From contig NZ_JMIP02000014.1 of the NCBI RefSeq assembly GCF_000691505.1, positions 113,943 through 177,942 on the forward strand: 64,000 nucleotides of DNA, written 5' to 3'. Positions within the stretch are counted from its first letter, which is position 1. Each line of letters opens with the position of its first letter. This document shows positions 9,275-18,244 of this stretch, in pieces. Both the position numbers and the translations under genes were made by a program. The notes under the pieces are model-generated. The model searched no databases, had not been told where the DNA came from, and saw nothing but the letters and a program-made list of their open reading frames with translations. The stretch is from Halostagnicola sp. A56 (GTDB lineage: Archaea; Halobacteriota; Halobacteria; Halobacteriales; Natrialbaceae).

Positions 9275-10806
9275 TGATCGAGTTACTAATCGGCGTCGCA
9301 CTGCTCGGCGCGCTCGTCACGTTCGTCGCGCCGAATCGTATCGCAGGAAAGCTCGCGTTCGCGATCAGCCTCGTGCCCGCGGCGCTGAGCGTCTACATGT
9401 TCACCGCGTTCGACGGCAGCGGGAACGCCTTGCTCGCCGACGGCGGCGTGATCGCCTTCGAATCCTCGACGGAGTGGATTCGACTCGGCGAGTACACCAT
9501 CTCGTGGTTCGTCGGCCTCGACGGCATCAGCCTGCCGCTGGTCGTCCTCACGACGGTGTTGATCACGCTCGCCATCGTGAGTTCGTGGACACCCATCGAC
9601 GACCGAGAGTCGCAGTTCTACGGACTACTCCTGTTCATCGAGGCGAACCTGATCGGCGTCTTCACGGCGCTCGATTTCTTCCTTTGGTTTATCTTCTGGG
9701 AGGCGGTCCTGATCCCGATGTACCTGCTGATCGGGATCTGGGGCGGCCCGCGCCGGAAGTACGCCGCGATCAAGTTCTTCGTCTACACGAACGTGGCGTC
9801 GCTCGTGATGTTCGGCGCGTTCGTCACGCTCGTGTTCAGCCTCGACGTGACGACGTTCGCGCTGCCCGCCATCACGACGGCGATGCTCGAGACCGGCCCG
9901 CAGGCGGAAATCTTCGGCCTCGGCGGCACGTCGCTGGCCTCGGCGGTCTTCCTCGCGATGTTCCTCGGGTTCGCGGTGAAGGTGCCGATCGTTCCGTTCC
10001 ACACGTGGCTGCCGGACGCCCACGTCGAAGCGCCGACACCGGCGTCGGTGCTGCTGGCGGGCGTCCTGCTGAAGATGGGGACCTACGCGCTCTTGCGGTT
10101 CAACTTCACGATGTTCCCCGAGGAAGTTATCAGCGCGTTCGCCGTCCCGATCGCGGCCATCGCCGCGATCAGCGTCATCTACGGCGCGCTGTTGGCGCTC
10201 GCACAGACGGACCTCAAACGCGTGGTCGCGTACTCCTCTGTCTCCTCGATGGGCTACGTGATCCTCGGATTGGTCGCGTTCACCCAGTTCGGCGTGGGCG
10301 GTGCGACCTTCCAGATGGTCTCACACGGCCTCGTCTCGGGGCTGATGTTCATGGCGGTCGGCGTCATCTACAACGCGACCCACACCCGGATGCTCACCGA
10401 TATGTCCGGGCTGGCCGACAAGATGCCTCTCGCCGTCGGCGTGCTCATCGCCGGCTCGTTCGCCTACATGGGCCTGCCGCTGATGAGCGGATTCGCCGCC
10501 GAATACTTCATCTTCTTCGGCTCGTTCGGCTCGGAGTTCCTCGAGTACGCGCCGCTTATCACCGCGGTGGCGATGTTCGGCATCGTCATCGTGGCCGGCT
10601 ACTTGCTGTTCGCGCTCCAGCGGGCCGTCTTCGGACCGTATCTGCTGGAGACCGACTACGAAATCGGTCGCGCGCCGCTACACGACATCGCGCCGATGTT
10701 CGTGTTGCTCGCGATCATCATCGCACTCGGCGTCGCACCGGAGTTGATCTTCGACATGATAACCGACGCAGTCGATCCAATCCTCGAGAACGGGGGTGAG
10801 TGGTGA
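9271..10806 (+). CDS. nuoM: NuoM, complex I antiporter-like subunit M
   Basis: Proton-pumping subunit of 511 residues with about 14 hydrophobic helices. Family segments: FIFWEAVLIPMYLLIGIWGG (with the conserved Glu), KVPIVPFHTWLPDAHVEAPT, GVLLKMGTYALLRFN, and TDLKRVVAYSSVSSMGYVIL. I chose the ATG at 9271 because it forms the ATGA overlap with the nuoL stop, as in most joints of this operon; a GTG three codons upstream is also possible. Confidence 0.95.
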   Translation: MMIELLIGVALLGALVTFVAPNRIAGKLAFAISLVPAALSVYMFTAFDGSGNALLADGGVIAFESSTEWIRLGEYTISWFVGLDGISLPLVVLTTVLITLAIVSSWTPIDDRESQFYGLLLFIEANLIGVFTALDFFLWFIFWEAVLIPMYLLIGIWGGPRRKYAAIKFFVYTNVASLVMFGAFVTLVFSLDVTTFALPAITTAMLETGPQAEIFGLGGTSLASAVFLAMFLGFAVKVPIVPFHTWLPDAHVEAPTPASVLLAGVLLKMGTYALLRFNFTMFPEEVISAFAVPIAAIAAISVIYGALLALAQTDLKRVVAYSSVSSMGYVILGLVAFTQFGVGGATFQMVSHGLVSGLMFMAVGVIYNATHTRMLTDMSGLADKMPLAVGVLIAGSFAYMGLPLMSGFAAEYFIFFGSFGSEFLEYAPLITAVAMFGIVIVAGYLLFALQRAVFGPYLLETDYEIGRAPLHDIAPMFVLLAIIIALGVAPELIFDMITDAVDPILENGGEW

Positions 10807-12314
10807 TGTTGCCGATAGAGTTCGCCGGCTGGGCGGGACTCGCGCCGGTGTACGTGCTGGTGGCGACCGCCCTCGTCCTCTTTGCCGTCGATAGCATCGA
10901 TCCGCGGAAAACGAACCGCACGCTGCTCGCGGGGACGGCGACCGCGGGGTCGCTCGTCGCGCTCGCCGTCGCTGTCTGGTTCCTGCTCGCGGGCGTCGGA
11001 ACGCCCCAGGTCGACGGCGGATTCGGCGTCATCGAACTCCACGAGGGCCAGCTCGTCGTCGATCAGCTAGCACTGTTCTTCATGGTCGTCATCGCGACCG
11101 TCACGTCGCTCGTGTCCGTCGCGAGCTACGACTACATGGAGGGCCACACCTACCAGGCCGAGTACTACTCGCTCACGCTGCTTGCGGCGACCGGGATGGC
11201 GACGATGGCAGCCTCGAACAGCCTCGTCACCATCTTCATCGCTCTCGAGCTCACGAGTCTGCCGTCCTACGCGCTCGTCGCGATCTTAAAGGACAACCGC
11301 GGCAGCATCGAAGCCGGGCTGAAGTACTTCCTCATCGGAGCGCTCTCCTCGGCAATCTTCGTGTACGGGATCAGTCTCGTCTACGGCGCGACCGGCTTCC
11401 TGCAACTCGAGGCGATCGCGAACAACCTCGAGTCGGGGTACGGGCCGCTGCTCGGACTTGGCATCCTCATGTTGCTCGGCGGCTTCGCGTTCAAGACCGC
11501 GAGCGTTCCGGTCCACTTCTGGGCGCCCGAGGCCTACGAGGGAGCACCCGCGCCGATCGCGGCGTTTCTCTCCTCGGCCTCGAAGGCCGCCGGCTTCGTC
11601 ATCGCGTTCCGCGTGTTCACGACGGCGTTCCCGCTCGAGACCACGACCGCCGTCATCGGCATCGACTGGTCAGTCCTGTTTACGGTGCTGGCTATCGCCA
11701 CGATGACGATCGGGAACTTCGCAGCGGCCACTCAGGAGAACGTAAAACGGATGCTGGCGTACTCCTCTGTCGGTCACGCCGGCTACGCGCTGATCGGATT
11801 GGCCGGACTCGGAGCCGGCGTAAACGATGTCGTGATGGGTGCGGCGCTGATGCACCTATTCGTCTACGGCTTCATGAACACTGGCGCGTTCCTGTTCGTC
11901 GGCCTGGCCGAGTACTGGGGCGTCGGCCGGACCTTCGAGGACTACAACGGGCTGTCGGCGAAGGCGCCGGTCGCCTGTGCCGCCATGACGGTGTTCATGT
12001 TCAGCCTCGCCGGAATCCCGCCCTTCGGCGGCTTCTTCAGCAAGTACTTCCTATTCACTGCGTCGATCGACGCGGGAATGTTCGCCGTCGCCGCCGCGCT
12101 CGTGATAAACAGCGCGCTGTCGCTGTATTACTACTCGCGGCTTATCAAGGCGCTCTGGATCGAAGAGCCGATCGGTGAGCGCGACGCACTCTCACAACCG
12201 CTCGGGCTCTACGCCGCGATCGTCTTCGCGGCCGTGATGACCGTCGTCGTCCTGCCCGGGTTCGGCCCGGTCGCCGACGTCGCCGTCGACGCCGCTGCGG
12301 CGATCGTCGCCTAA
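10803..12314 (+). CDS. nuoN: NuoN, complex I antiporter-like subunit N
   Basis: Last gene of the operon and third antiporter-type subunit, 503 residues with about 14 hydrophobic helices. Motifs: FIALELTSLPSYALVAILK (conserved Glu), GGFAFKTASVPVHFWAPEAY, ENVKRMLAYSSVGHAGYALI. The GTG at 10803 gives the GTGA overlap used by nuoJ2 and nuoK; the ATG directly after it (10806) and a GTG at 10800 are alternatives. A purine-rich GGGGGTGAG sits 4-12 bases before the start. No nuoE, F or G follows; the next gene is unrelated and has its own promoter. Confidence 0.94.
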   Translation: MMLPIEFAGWAGLAPVYVLVATALVLFAVDSIDPRKTNRTLLAGTATAGSLVALAVAVWFLLAGVGTPQVDGGFGVIELHEGQLVVDQLALFFMVVIATVTSLVSVASYDYMEGHTYQAEYYSLTLLAATGMATMAASNSLVTIFIALELTSLPSYALVAILKDNRGSIEAGLKYFLIGALSSAIFVYGISLVYGATGFLQLEAIANNLESGYGPLLGLGILMLLGGFAFKTASVPVHFWAPEAYEGAPAPIAAFLSSASKAAGFVIAFRVFTTAFPLETTTAVIGIDWSVLFTVLAIATMTIGNFAAATQENVKRMLAYSSVGHAGYALIGLAGLGAGVNDVVMGAALMHLFVYGFMNTGAFLFVGLAEYWGVGRTFEDYNGLSAKAPVACAAMTVFMFSLAGIPPFGGFFSKYFLFTASIDAGMFAVAAALVINSALSLYYYSRLIKALWIEEPIGERDALSQPLGLYAAIVFAAVMTVVVLPGFGPVADVAVDAAAAIVA

Positions 12315-12322
12315 AACCCGGT

Positions 12323-12332
12323 AGCTTTTATC
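12323..12332 (+). promoter_or_regulatory. TATA-like box of the DHH gene
   Basis: GCTTTTATC sits about 25-30 bases before the ATG at 12355, the spacing expected for a leaderless haloarchaeal transcript. The gap after nuoN is only 40 bases. Confidence 0.5.
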
Positions 12333-12354
12333 CGCAGGAGTCACAATCCGCGGT

Positions 12355-13854
12355 ATGGTTTTTCGGCTCGTGCTCGGCTGTGGCTCCGTCGGCCAGCCGA
12401 TCGTCGAGCAACTCGCGACCAGTGACGGCCGATTGCTCGTCATCGCGGACGCTCCGAGCCTCGTCGAGACACTTCGAGACGAGAGCGTTCCGGCGCGTCT
12501 CGACGACCCGACCGATCCGGCCGTCCTCGACGGGCTCGAGACGCCCGACGAGATTTTCATCGCGGGCGATCGGACCGACGTCAACCGGACCGCACTCGAG
12601 CGGACCCGCGAGCGGTTTCCGGTCGCCTCGATCGTCGCCTACCTCGGCGGAAACGCGACGGCGTCCGATCGTGAGGCGTTCGAATCGCGAGCCGACAGGA
12701 TCGTCGACCCGACCGACGCGCTGGCTGCAGACATCGTGGACAAAACGGCCAGCCGGTCGGCGAAACACGCGATTGATCTCCGCGCGCAACTCTCGAGCAT
12801 CAACGGCCGGCTCGGCGTGTTCATGCACGACAACCCGGATCCCGACGCCATCGCGAGCGCGGTCGCGCTCGTCGAGATCGCAGAGCGCGTCGGCCTCGAG
12901 GCCGACGCGTGTTACTTCGGCGATATCTCCCACCAGGAGAACAGGGCGATGGTGAACCTCCTCGAGTTAGAGCTCGCGAACTTCACGCGAGACGATCCCC
13001 TCGGGATGTACGACGCGTTCGCGCTGGTCGATCACGCCCGCCCCGGCGTCAACGACCAACTCCCCGAAGAACTCCACGTCGACATCGTGATCGACCACCA
13101 CCCGCCGCGGGGGCCCGTTGCCGGCGAGTTCGTCGATCTCCGCGAGGAGGCCGGCGCGACGAGTACGATCATGACCGAGTACCTACAGCGGTTCGGGTTC
13201 GAAATCGGATCGCGGATCGCGACGGCGTTGCTCTACGGCATCCGGATCGATACCAACGACTTCGCTCGCGAGGTCTCGGCGATGGACTTCGAGGCGGCCT
13301 CGACGCTGTTGCCGGCGGTCGATCAGACCAAAATCGACCAGATCGAACAGCCGACGATCGGCGGCGACACGCTCGAGATCATCGCCCGCGCGATCAAGAA
13401 CCGCGACCAACGCGAGTCGGTCGCCGTCGCGGGCGTCGGGCGCATCGCGGACCGAGACGCGCTGCCTCAGGCGGCGGATCAGCTCCTTGCGATGGACGGT
13501 GTGAGTACGACGCTCGTCTTCGGGTTTCGCGACGAGATGGTATTCCTGTCGGCCCGATCTCGAGCGAGCAACGTCGACCTCGGCGAGACGCTCCGGGACG
13601 CGTTCGATCCGATCGGCAGCGCCGGCGGCCACGCCGACATGGCCGGCGCACAGCTCGAGATCGGCATTCTCGGCGGGGCCGACGACGAGGACGAACTGAA
13701 CTCGATCTTCAGCGTCATCGAGGAGGTCATCACCGATCGCTTCTTCGAAGCGATTCGGACGCGACCCGGCACGCCGGTCGGGGCCTACGACCGGACCAGC
13801 GAGTGGCTGTTTCAGCCGGACGACGGAGAGCGAAACGACGGCGAGTCGGCGTGA
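12355..13854 (+). CDS. TrkA-N/DHH-family phosphoesterase (NrnA-like) fusion
   Basis: A 499-residue protein with an N-terminal Rossmann TrkA-N-like domain (residues about 3-115, starting RLVLGCGSVGQPIVEQL) and a DHH/DHHA1 phosphoesterase domain (about 150-480). Metal-binding motifs of the DHH domain are complete: HDNPDPDA (158-165), VDHA (225-228), DHHPP (247-251) and the DHHA1 signature GSAGGHADMAG (about 421-431). DHH/DHHA1 proteins of this type degrade short RNAs or cyclic dinucleotides such as c-di-AMP; which substrate applies here is not visible. The GxGxxG-like nucleotide-binding loop suggests that the N-terminal domain senses a dinucleotide. It has its own promoter. Confidence 0.85.
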   Translation: MVFRLVLGCGSVGQPIVEQLATSDGRLLVIADAPSLVETLRDESVPARLDDPTDPAVLDGLETPDEIFIAGDRTDVNRTALERTRERFPVASIVAYLGGNATASDREAFESRADRIVDPTDALAADIVDKTASRSAKHAIDLRAQLSSINGRLGVFMHDNPDPDAIASAVALVEIAERVGLEADACYFGDISHQENRAMVNLLELELANFTRDDPLGMYDAFALVDHARPGVNDQLPEELHVDIVIDHHPPRGPVAGEFVDLREEAGATSTIMTEYLQRFGFEIGSRIATALLYGIRIDTNDFAREVSAMDFEAASTLLPAVDQTKIDQIEQPTIGGDTLEIIARAIKNRDQRESVAVAGVGRIADRDALPQAADQLLAMDGVSTTLVFGFRDEMVFLSARSRASNVDLGETLRDAFDPIGSAGGHADMAGAQLEIGILGGADDEDELNSIFSVIEEVITDRFFEAIRTRPGTPVGAYDRTSEWLFQPDDGERNDGESA

Positions 13855-13920
13855 AGCAACTCGATCCCGGAACGGCCGGAACGCACAGTACTTTTGCGGT
13901 CCGGCAGCGAACGAACGCGT

Positions 13921-14727
13921 ATGGACGTTGTTCCGGAGGGGAAACCGCCGGTCAAAGAGTACATGACACGAGAGGTCGAAACCGTATCGCCCGATTCGAC
14001 CGTCTTCGACGTCGCATCGCGGATCGCCGAGAGCGACGAGCACAGCGGCTTTCCGGTCTGTGACCGGCGTCGGGTCGAGGGGTTCATCAGCGCGCGGGAT
14101 CTCCTGTTGGCCGACGACAACGAGCCGATTTTCAAGGTGATGACGACCGATATTCTGGTCGCCCATCCCGAAATGAAACTGACGGACGCAGCTCGCGTTA
14201 TCCTGCGGTCGGGGATCCAGAAACTCCCCGTCGTCGACGACGCCGGCAACCTCGTGGGGATCGTTTCGAACGCCGACGTGATCCGGAGCCAGATCGAGCG
14301 GGCCACCCCCGAGAAAGTCGGAAAGCTGATCCGGACCTTAGAGCAGATCCACGAAATCGACCTCACACAGGAGCGGCGGACGGTTCCGCTGGCGGACCTG
14401 ATTCCGACCCAGGGACGGGTCTACGCCGACGAACTCGAGGGGCGGCGTTACGAACTCGAGAACGGGTTGGCCGAACCGCTCGTCGTCATCGATAACGACG
14501 GGACGTTGCTGCTCGCCGACGGCCATCATCGAGTGCTCGCTGCAGATCGGTTATCGATCGACGAGATGGACGCGTACGTCATCGTGGTCGACCGCGAGAT
14601 CGACCTCGGAATGGCGAAGACGGCGGCAAAGGAAGACCTCGAGGGAATCAACGATATCGACGTCGTCGACTACGCGCGCCACCCGCTCGTCGAAACCACC
14701 GAACGGTTACAGCCCGACGACGAGTAG
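13921..14727 (+). CDS. CBS-domain protein with C-terminal ParB-like domain
   Basis: A 268-residue soluble protein. Residues about 10-64 and 75-125 form a CBS pair (VKEYMTREVETVSPDSTVFD; KVMTTDILVAHPEMKLTDAA), the usual adenosine-nucleotide sensor. Residues about 155-225 look like a ParB/Srx-type domain: ADLIPTQGRVYADELEG, then EPLVVIDNDG and the hallmark ADGHHRVLAA (199-208). The combination suggests a nucleotide-regulated enzyme or DNA-binding switch; its real job is unknown. The ATG at 13921 is chosen over an earlier in-frame GTG because a TATA-like GTACTTTTGC lies about 27 bases before it. Confidence 0.82.
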   Translation: MDVVPEGKPPVKEYMTREVETVSPDSTVFDVASRIAESDEHSGFPVCDRRRVEGFISARDLLLADDNEPIFKVMTTDILVAHPEMKLTDAARVILRSGIQKLPVVDDAGNLVGIVSNADVIRSQIERATPEKVGKLIRTLEQIHEIDLTQERRTVPLADLIPTQGRVYADELEGRRYELENGLAEPLVVIDNDGTLLLADGHHRVLAADRLSIDEMDAYVIVVDREIDLGMAKTAAKEDLEGINDIDVVDYARHPLVETTERLQPDDE

Positions 14728-14900
14728 GCGAGGGGTAAAATCGTAGCGCACTCTCGGCCACGAGCCCGCCGGACGCGACGGCATCCGATCCGCGGCGACG
14801 ATTTTCGACGGACTCTCACCCACGGTGACGGTTCTTGACGGATATGCACTCGTATCGACGATTCCCGAAAGATTACACCCTCGAGTGCGTAGACGTCGCC

Positions 14901-16238
14901 ATGAGCACGTGGATCGGCGAAACGTTCACGAGCGACGCCGGCTGGAATCACCTCGAGGAACTGGTCGACATCGGGTCTCGGATGGCGGGCAGCGACGGCG
15001 AGCGCGAGGCCGCGGAACGGACGCGGAGGGCGCTCGCCGACGCCGGCGCGCGAAACGCGCGCCTCGAGTCGTTCGGCGTGCAGGGGTGGACCCGCGGCGA
15101 GAGTTCGATTCGGAGCGAAGGGTCCTCGTCGTCGCTCGGCCTCGAGCATGCCTCGATCGCGCTCCCGCGGAGTCCGTCGGCGACCGCCACCGCCGAACTG
15201 ATCGACCTCGGATACGGGCTCCCGGAATCGTTCGCCGAGACGGATATAGACGGGAAGGTCGTCATGGTCAGAAGCGACGTGCCGGATCACTACGAGCGCT
15301 ACGTCCACCGGCGAGAGAAGTACTACCACGCGGTCGACAGCGGTGCGGTCGGATTCATCTACCGAAACCACGTCGAGGGCTGTCTGCCGCCGACCGGAAG
15401 TGTCGGAACGCCGGCCGATCCGATCGGTGAGATTCCAGCGCTGGGCGTCTCGAGCGAACTCGGCGCGCGTCTCGCCCGCCGGTTCGACGGCGAAGAGATC
15501 ACGATCGAGGTCGAAGCCGATGTCGGCGACGCGACGAGCCAGAACGTCCACGCCGAACTCGGCCCTGAAACGGACGACCGGGTCCTCGTGACGAGCCACG
15601 TCGACGCACACGACATCGCCGAGGGGGCGCTCGACAACGGTGCCGGGACCGCCATGGTCGTCGAACTGGCGACCGCCCTCGCTCGGCGCGAAGACGACCT
15701 CGAGACGCGAGTGGAGTTCGTCGCCTACGGCGCGGAGGAGGTCGGTCTCGTCGGGTCGGAACACTACGCCGAGCAAGCTACCCACGACGACATCGTCGCC
15801 GTCGTCAACAACGACGGCGTCGTCGGCGATCGAACGCTCTCGCTTACGTGTCACGGGTTCGACGGCCTCGAGTCCGCGGCGGAGATGGTTTCCGATTGGT
15901 TCGACCACCCGATCGAGACGGATCCCGGCCTCGGCCCGCACAGCGATCACTGGCCGTTCGTTCAGTGGGGCGTACCGGGCTATCACGTCAAAAGTACGTC
16001 CGACGAGGTCGGTCGGGGATGGGGCCACACCTACGCCGACACGCTCGAGAAACTCGAGAAACGAACGCTACGCGAACAGGCCGTGTTGTTGACCGAACTC
16101 GTCGTCCACCTCGCGAGCGACGCGGTCACGATCGATCACCGCGCTCCCGACGCGATAGCCGCCGATCTCGAGGAACAGAGGCTGGCCGAAGGGATGCGCA
16201 TAACGGGCGACTGGCCGTACGACAGCGACGGGAACTGA
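14901..16238 (+). CDS. M28-family zinc aminopeptidase
   Basis: A 445-residue peptidase with a PA-type insert domain (about 80-210) between the two parts of the M28 catalytic domain. The metal and catalytic residues are all present: the His and Asp of TSHVDAHD, the Asp of GALDNGAGTAM, the Glu pair in YGAEEVGLVGSEHY, the Asp of VNNDGVV and the His of HSDHWPF. No signal peptide or membrane segment is visible, so it is probably cytoplasmic. The start at 14901 (MSTWIGETF) is supported by a TATA-like GATTACAC about 25 bases upstream; an upstream in-frame ATG would place the promoter inside the gene. Confidence 0.88.
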   Translation: MSTWIGETFTSDAGWNHLEELVDIGSRMAGSDGEREAAERTRRALADAGARNARLESFGVQGWTRGESSIRSEGSSSSLGLEHASIALPRSPSATATAELIDLGYGLPESFAETDIDGKVVMVRSDVPDHYERYVHRREKYYHAVDSGAVGFIYRNHVEGCLPPTGSVGTPADPIGEIPALGVSSELGARLARRFDGEEITIEVEADVGDATSQNVHAELGPETDDRVLVTSHVDAHDIAEGALDNGAGTAMVVELATALARREDDLETRVEFVAYGAEEVGLVGSEHYAEQATHDDIVAVVNNDGVVGDRTLSLTCHGFDGLESAAEMVSDWFDHPIETDPGLGPHSDHWPFVQWGVPGYHVKSTSDEVGRGWGHTYADTLEKLEKRTLREQAVLLTELVVHLASDAVTIDHRAPDAIAADLEEQRLAEGMRITGDWPYDSDGN

Positions 16239-16283
16239 ACGCACATCCGCACGTTTTTGGTCGGGCCGCGGGAACTGACGGCT

Positions 16284-17066
16284 ATGGAATCCGCCGCGTG
16301 GACTGCGGGCGACGAGCCGGTCGCCGGCGTCGTCGGTACGGGCTCGGATTCGTCGGCAGACGAGCCCTCGCTCGAGGAGTCGCTCGAGGGCATCCTCGCA
16401 GAATACGGCGGCTCGGTCGTACCCGGTTCGGTCGAGACGGTCTGTAGAGCGGACCCGTCTTTCGTTGTCGCACTCGGCGACGCCGCGCTGTTCGGACTCC
16501 TGCAGTCGGGAGCGTGTATCGACGTGCCCGTGCTTCCGGTCGACTGTCGCACGGAGATCGATGGGACACGCCGGAATTCACTCACAGACGCGGTCAGAAC
16601 GGTTCTCGAGGGCGACGCGCGCGTTCGCGTCCACCCGGTTCTCGCGGTTCGGATCGGCGATGGACGGCGCCATCGAGCGCTCTGGGACGTGACGCTCGCC
16701 ACCGACGAACCGGCTCGAATCTCCGAGTTCAGTATCGAGAGTCAGGGAGAGTCGATCGACCAGTTTCGCGCCGACGGCGTCGTCGTCGCGACGGCGGTCG
16801 GCAGTCACGGCTACGCGAACGCCGTCGACGGGCCGATACTTTCGGCAGCGATCGAGGCCGTGGTCGCAGCACCGATCGCTCCGTTCGACACTCACACCGA
16901 TCGCTGGGTGCTCCCAAACGACGACCTCACCCTCTCGGTCGAACGCGACGAGAGTGCCGTCGCGGTGTCGGTCGACGGGCGAACGCTCGATACGATTACC
17001 GTCGACACGCGCGTCCACATTACCGCGGATGGGACGCTCTCGACGCTCCTGATTCCGGACGAATAG
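16284..17066 (+). CDS. NAD-kinase-like protein with degenerate active site
   Basis: A 260-residue protein whose second half matches the beta-sandwich of NAD kinases: VVVATAVGSHGYANAVDGPIL (about 168-188), the position of the family's GSTGYxxSAGGP. The catalytic GGDGT loop of true NAD kinases is replaced by ALGDAAL (residues 63-69), and no other GGDG is present. The family relationship is inferred from the fold pattern; activity as a kinase is doubtful. It may be a regulatory paralogue. The start at 16284 is preceded by a weak TATA-like CGTTTTTGG about 30 bases upstream. Confidence 0.7.
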   Translation: MESAAWTAGDEPVAGVVGTGSDSSADEPSLEESLEGILAEYGGSVVPGSVETVCRADPSFVVALGDAALFGLLQSGACIDVPVLPVDCRTEIDGTRRNSLTDAVRTVLEGDARVRVHPVLAVRIGDGRRHRALWDVTLATDEPARISEFSIESQGESIDQFRADGVVVATAVGSHGYANAVDGPILSAAIEAVVAAPIAPFDTHTDRWVLPNDDLTLSVERDESAVAVSVDGRTLDTITVDTRVHITADGTLSTLLIPDE

Positions 17067-17109
17067 CGGCGCTGATACTCGAGACCCGGCGATTGGACGG
17101 ATGCATCCC

Positions 17110-17334
17110 CTAGCTGTTGTGGGGTTCTTCGTCCCGGTGGTTGTCGGGATTTTCCTGCTCCAGCGCCTCGTTCTCGCGCTCGACCGACTTGTGTTCGATA
17201 TCCTGCCGGCGCTGTTCCTCGTCTCGCCGCTCTCGGGCCTCCTTTTCCTCCTCGGTGAGCTCCTCGTCTTCCTCGGCCGTCGTATCCTCTTTTGCCAGTT
17301 CGACGTCTCGCCCGTGTTCGTCTTTTTCGGACAT
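17110..17334 (-). CDS. Small highly charged protein, unknown function
   Basis: A 74-residue protein made almost entirely of charged residues, predicted as one or two long helices (for example TEEEKEARERRDEEQRRQD near the middle) and likely to form a coiled coil. The start at 17334 gives MSEKDEHGRDVELAKED; a longer frame upstream overlaps the divergent region and has no such character. I recognise the general type as a conserved haloarchaeal hypothetical but not a named family. It is the gene downstream of nth. Confidence 0.65.
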   Translation of the reverse strand: MSEKDEHGRDVELAKEDTTAEEDEELTEEEKEARERRDEEQRRQDIEHKSVERENEALEQENPDNHRDEEPHNS

Positions 17335-17440
17335 ACAAGCCACCTCCTGTGATGGGCTAACTGGAGTTCGAACAAAAGCGCGCGGCCGGAACACGCAAGC
17401 CGACGGTGTGTCGAGCGACGACGCTGACACGCAGACGCGG

Positions 17441-18124
17441 TTACCAGACGTCACCCGACGCCAGATCGATCTCGCTATCACCTTTCTCGGACGGACAGAT
17501 GTCAGCGAGCACGCAGTCGCTACAATCGGGATTCTGTGCGGAGCAGATCGCTCGCCCGTGGTCGATACAGAGATGTGTAAACTGCTGCCAGTAATCCTCG
17601 GGGACGATTTCGATCAGATCTTCCTCGATGCGTTCGGGGTAGCTTTCCTCGGTGAGCCCCAGCCGCCTCGAGAGCCGCTGGACGTGCGTGTCGACGACGA
17701 TCCCCTCGACGATGTCGTGGCCGTGCTGGAGGACGACGTTCGCCGTCTTTCTCCCGACGCCCGGCAAGTCGGTGAGATCGGTCATCGTGTCCGGAACCTC
17801 GCCGTCGTGTTCCGCGACGATTTTCTCACAGGCGGTGCGAATGTACTCTGCCTTGTTGTTGTAGTAGGTGATCGAGTTCAGCGCCTCGGCGAGTTCCTCC
17901 TGTGGCGCGTTCGCGTAGTCTTCCGGGCCGTCGTAGGTCTCGAACAGCGGTTTGGTCTCCTTGTTGACCCGCTCGTCCGTACACTGGGCAGAGAGGATGA
18001 CCGCGATCAGCAACTCGAGTCGGTTCGAGTACCGAAGCGAAATCGTCGAGTCGGGGTAGGTCTCCTCCAGCCGGTCGACGATTGCTGCGGCCTGCTCGGT
18101 CCGCGTCTCGCGTGGCGTTCCCAT
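17441..18124 (-). CDS. nth: Endonuclease III (DNA glycosylase/AP lyase)
   Basis: Base-excision repair enzyme that removes oxidised pyrimidines and cleaves the resulting abasic site. It has 227 residues. The helix-hairpin-helix is LPGVGRKTANVVL, with the catalytic Lys126; the catalytic Asp145 lies in VVDTHVQRL. The 4Fe-4S loop is complete with the Cys-x6-Cys-x2-Cys-x5-Cys spacing (Cys194, 201, 204, 210). It ends in a short acidic tail. The start at 18124 matches the family's usual N terminus. Confidence 0.96.
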   Translation of the reverse strand: MGTPRETRTEQAAAIVDRLEETYPDSTISLRYSNRLELLIAVILSAQCTDERVNKETKPLFETYDGPEDYANAPQEELAEALNSITYYNNKAEYIRTACEKIVAEHDGEVPDTMTDLTDLPGVGRKTANVVLQHGHDIVEGIVVDTHVQRLSRRLGLTEESYPERIEEDLIEIVPEDYWQQFTHLCIDHGRAICSAQNPDCSDCVLADICPSEKGDSEIDLASGDVW

Positions 18125-18244
18125 AGCCTCCGGTTGGACTGTCGGGCTTTCAGCGTTCGGATTTTGGGTCGATTCAAAGCCGAGGTTGGTTGAGTGTTGT
18201 CTATCGAGCCAGAGCGAAACCGATCAGTTGCTGAGACCGACACC

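Noticed and set aside
7230-12354. nuoE, nuoF or nuoG near the complex I operon
   Set aside because: No thioredoxin-like Fe-S, flavin or molybdopterin-type subunit is present in the window; the genes before and after the operon are unrelated.
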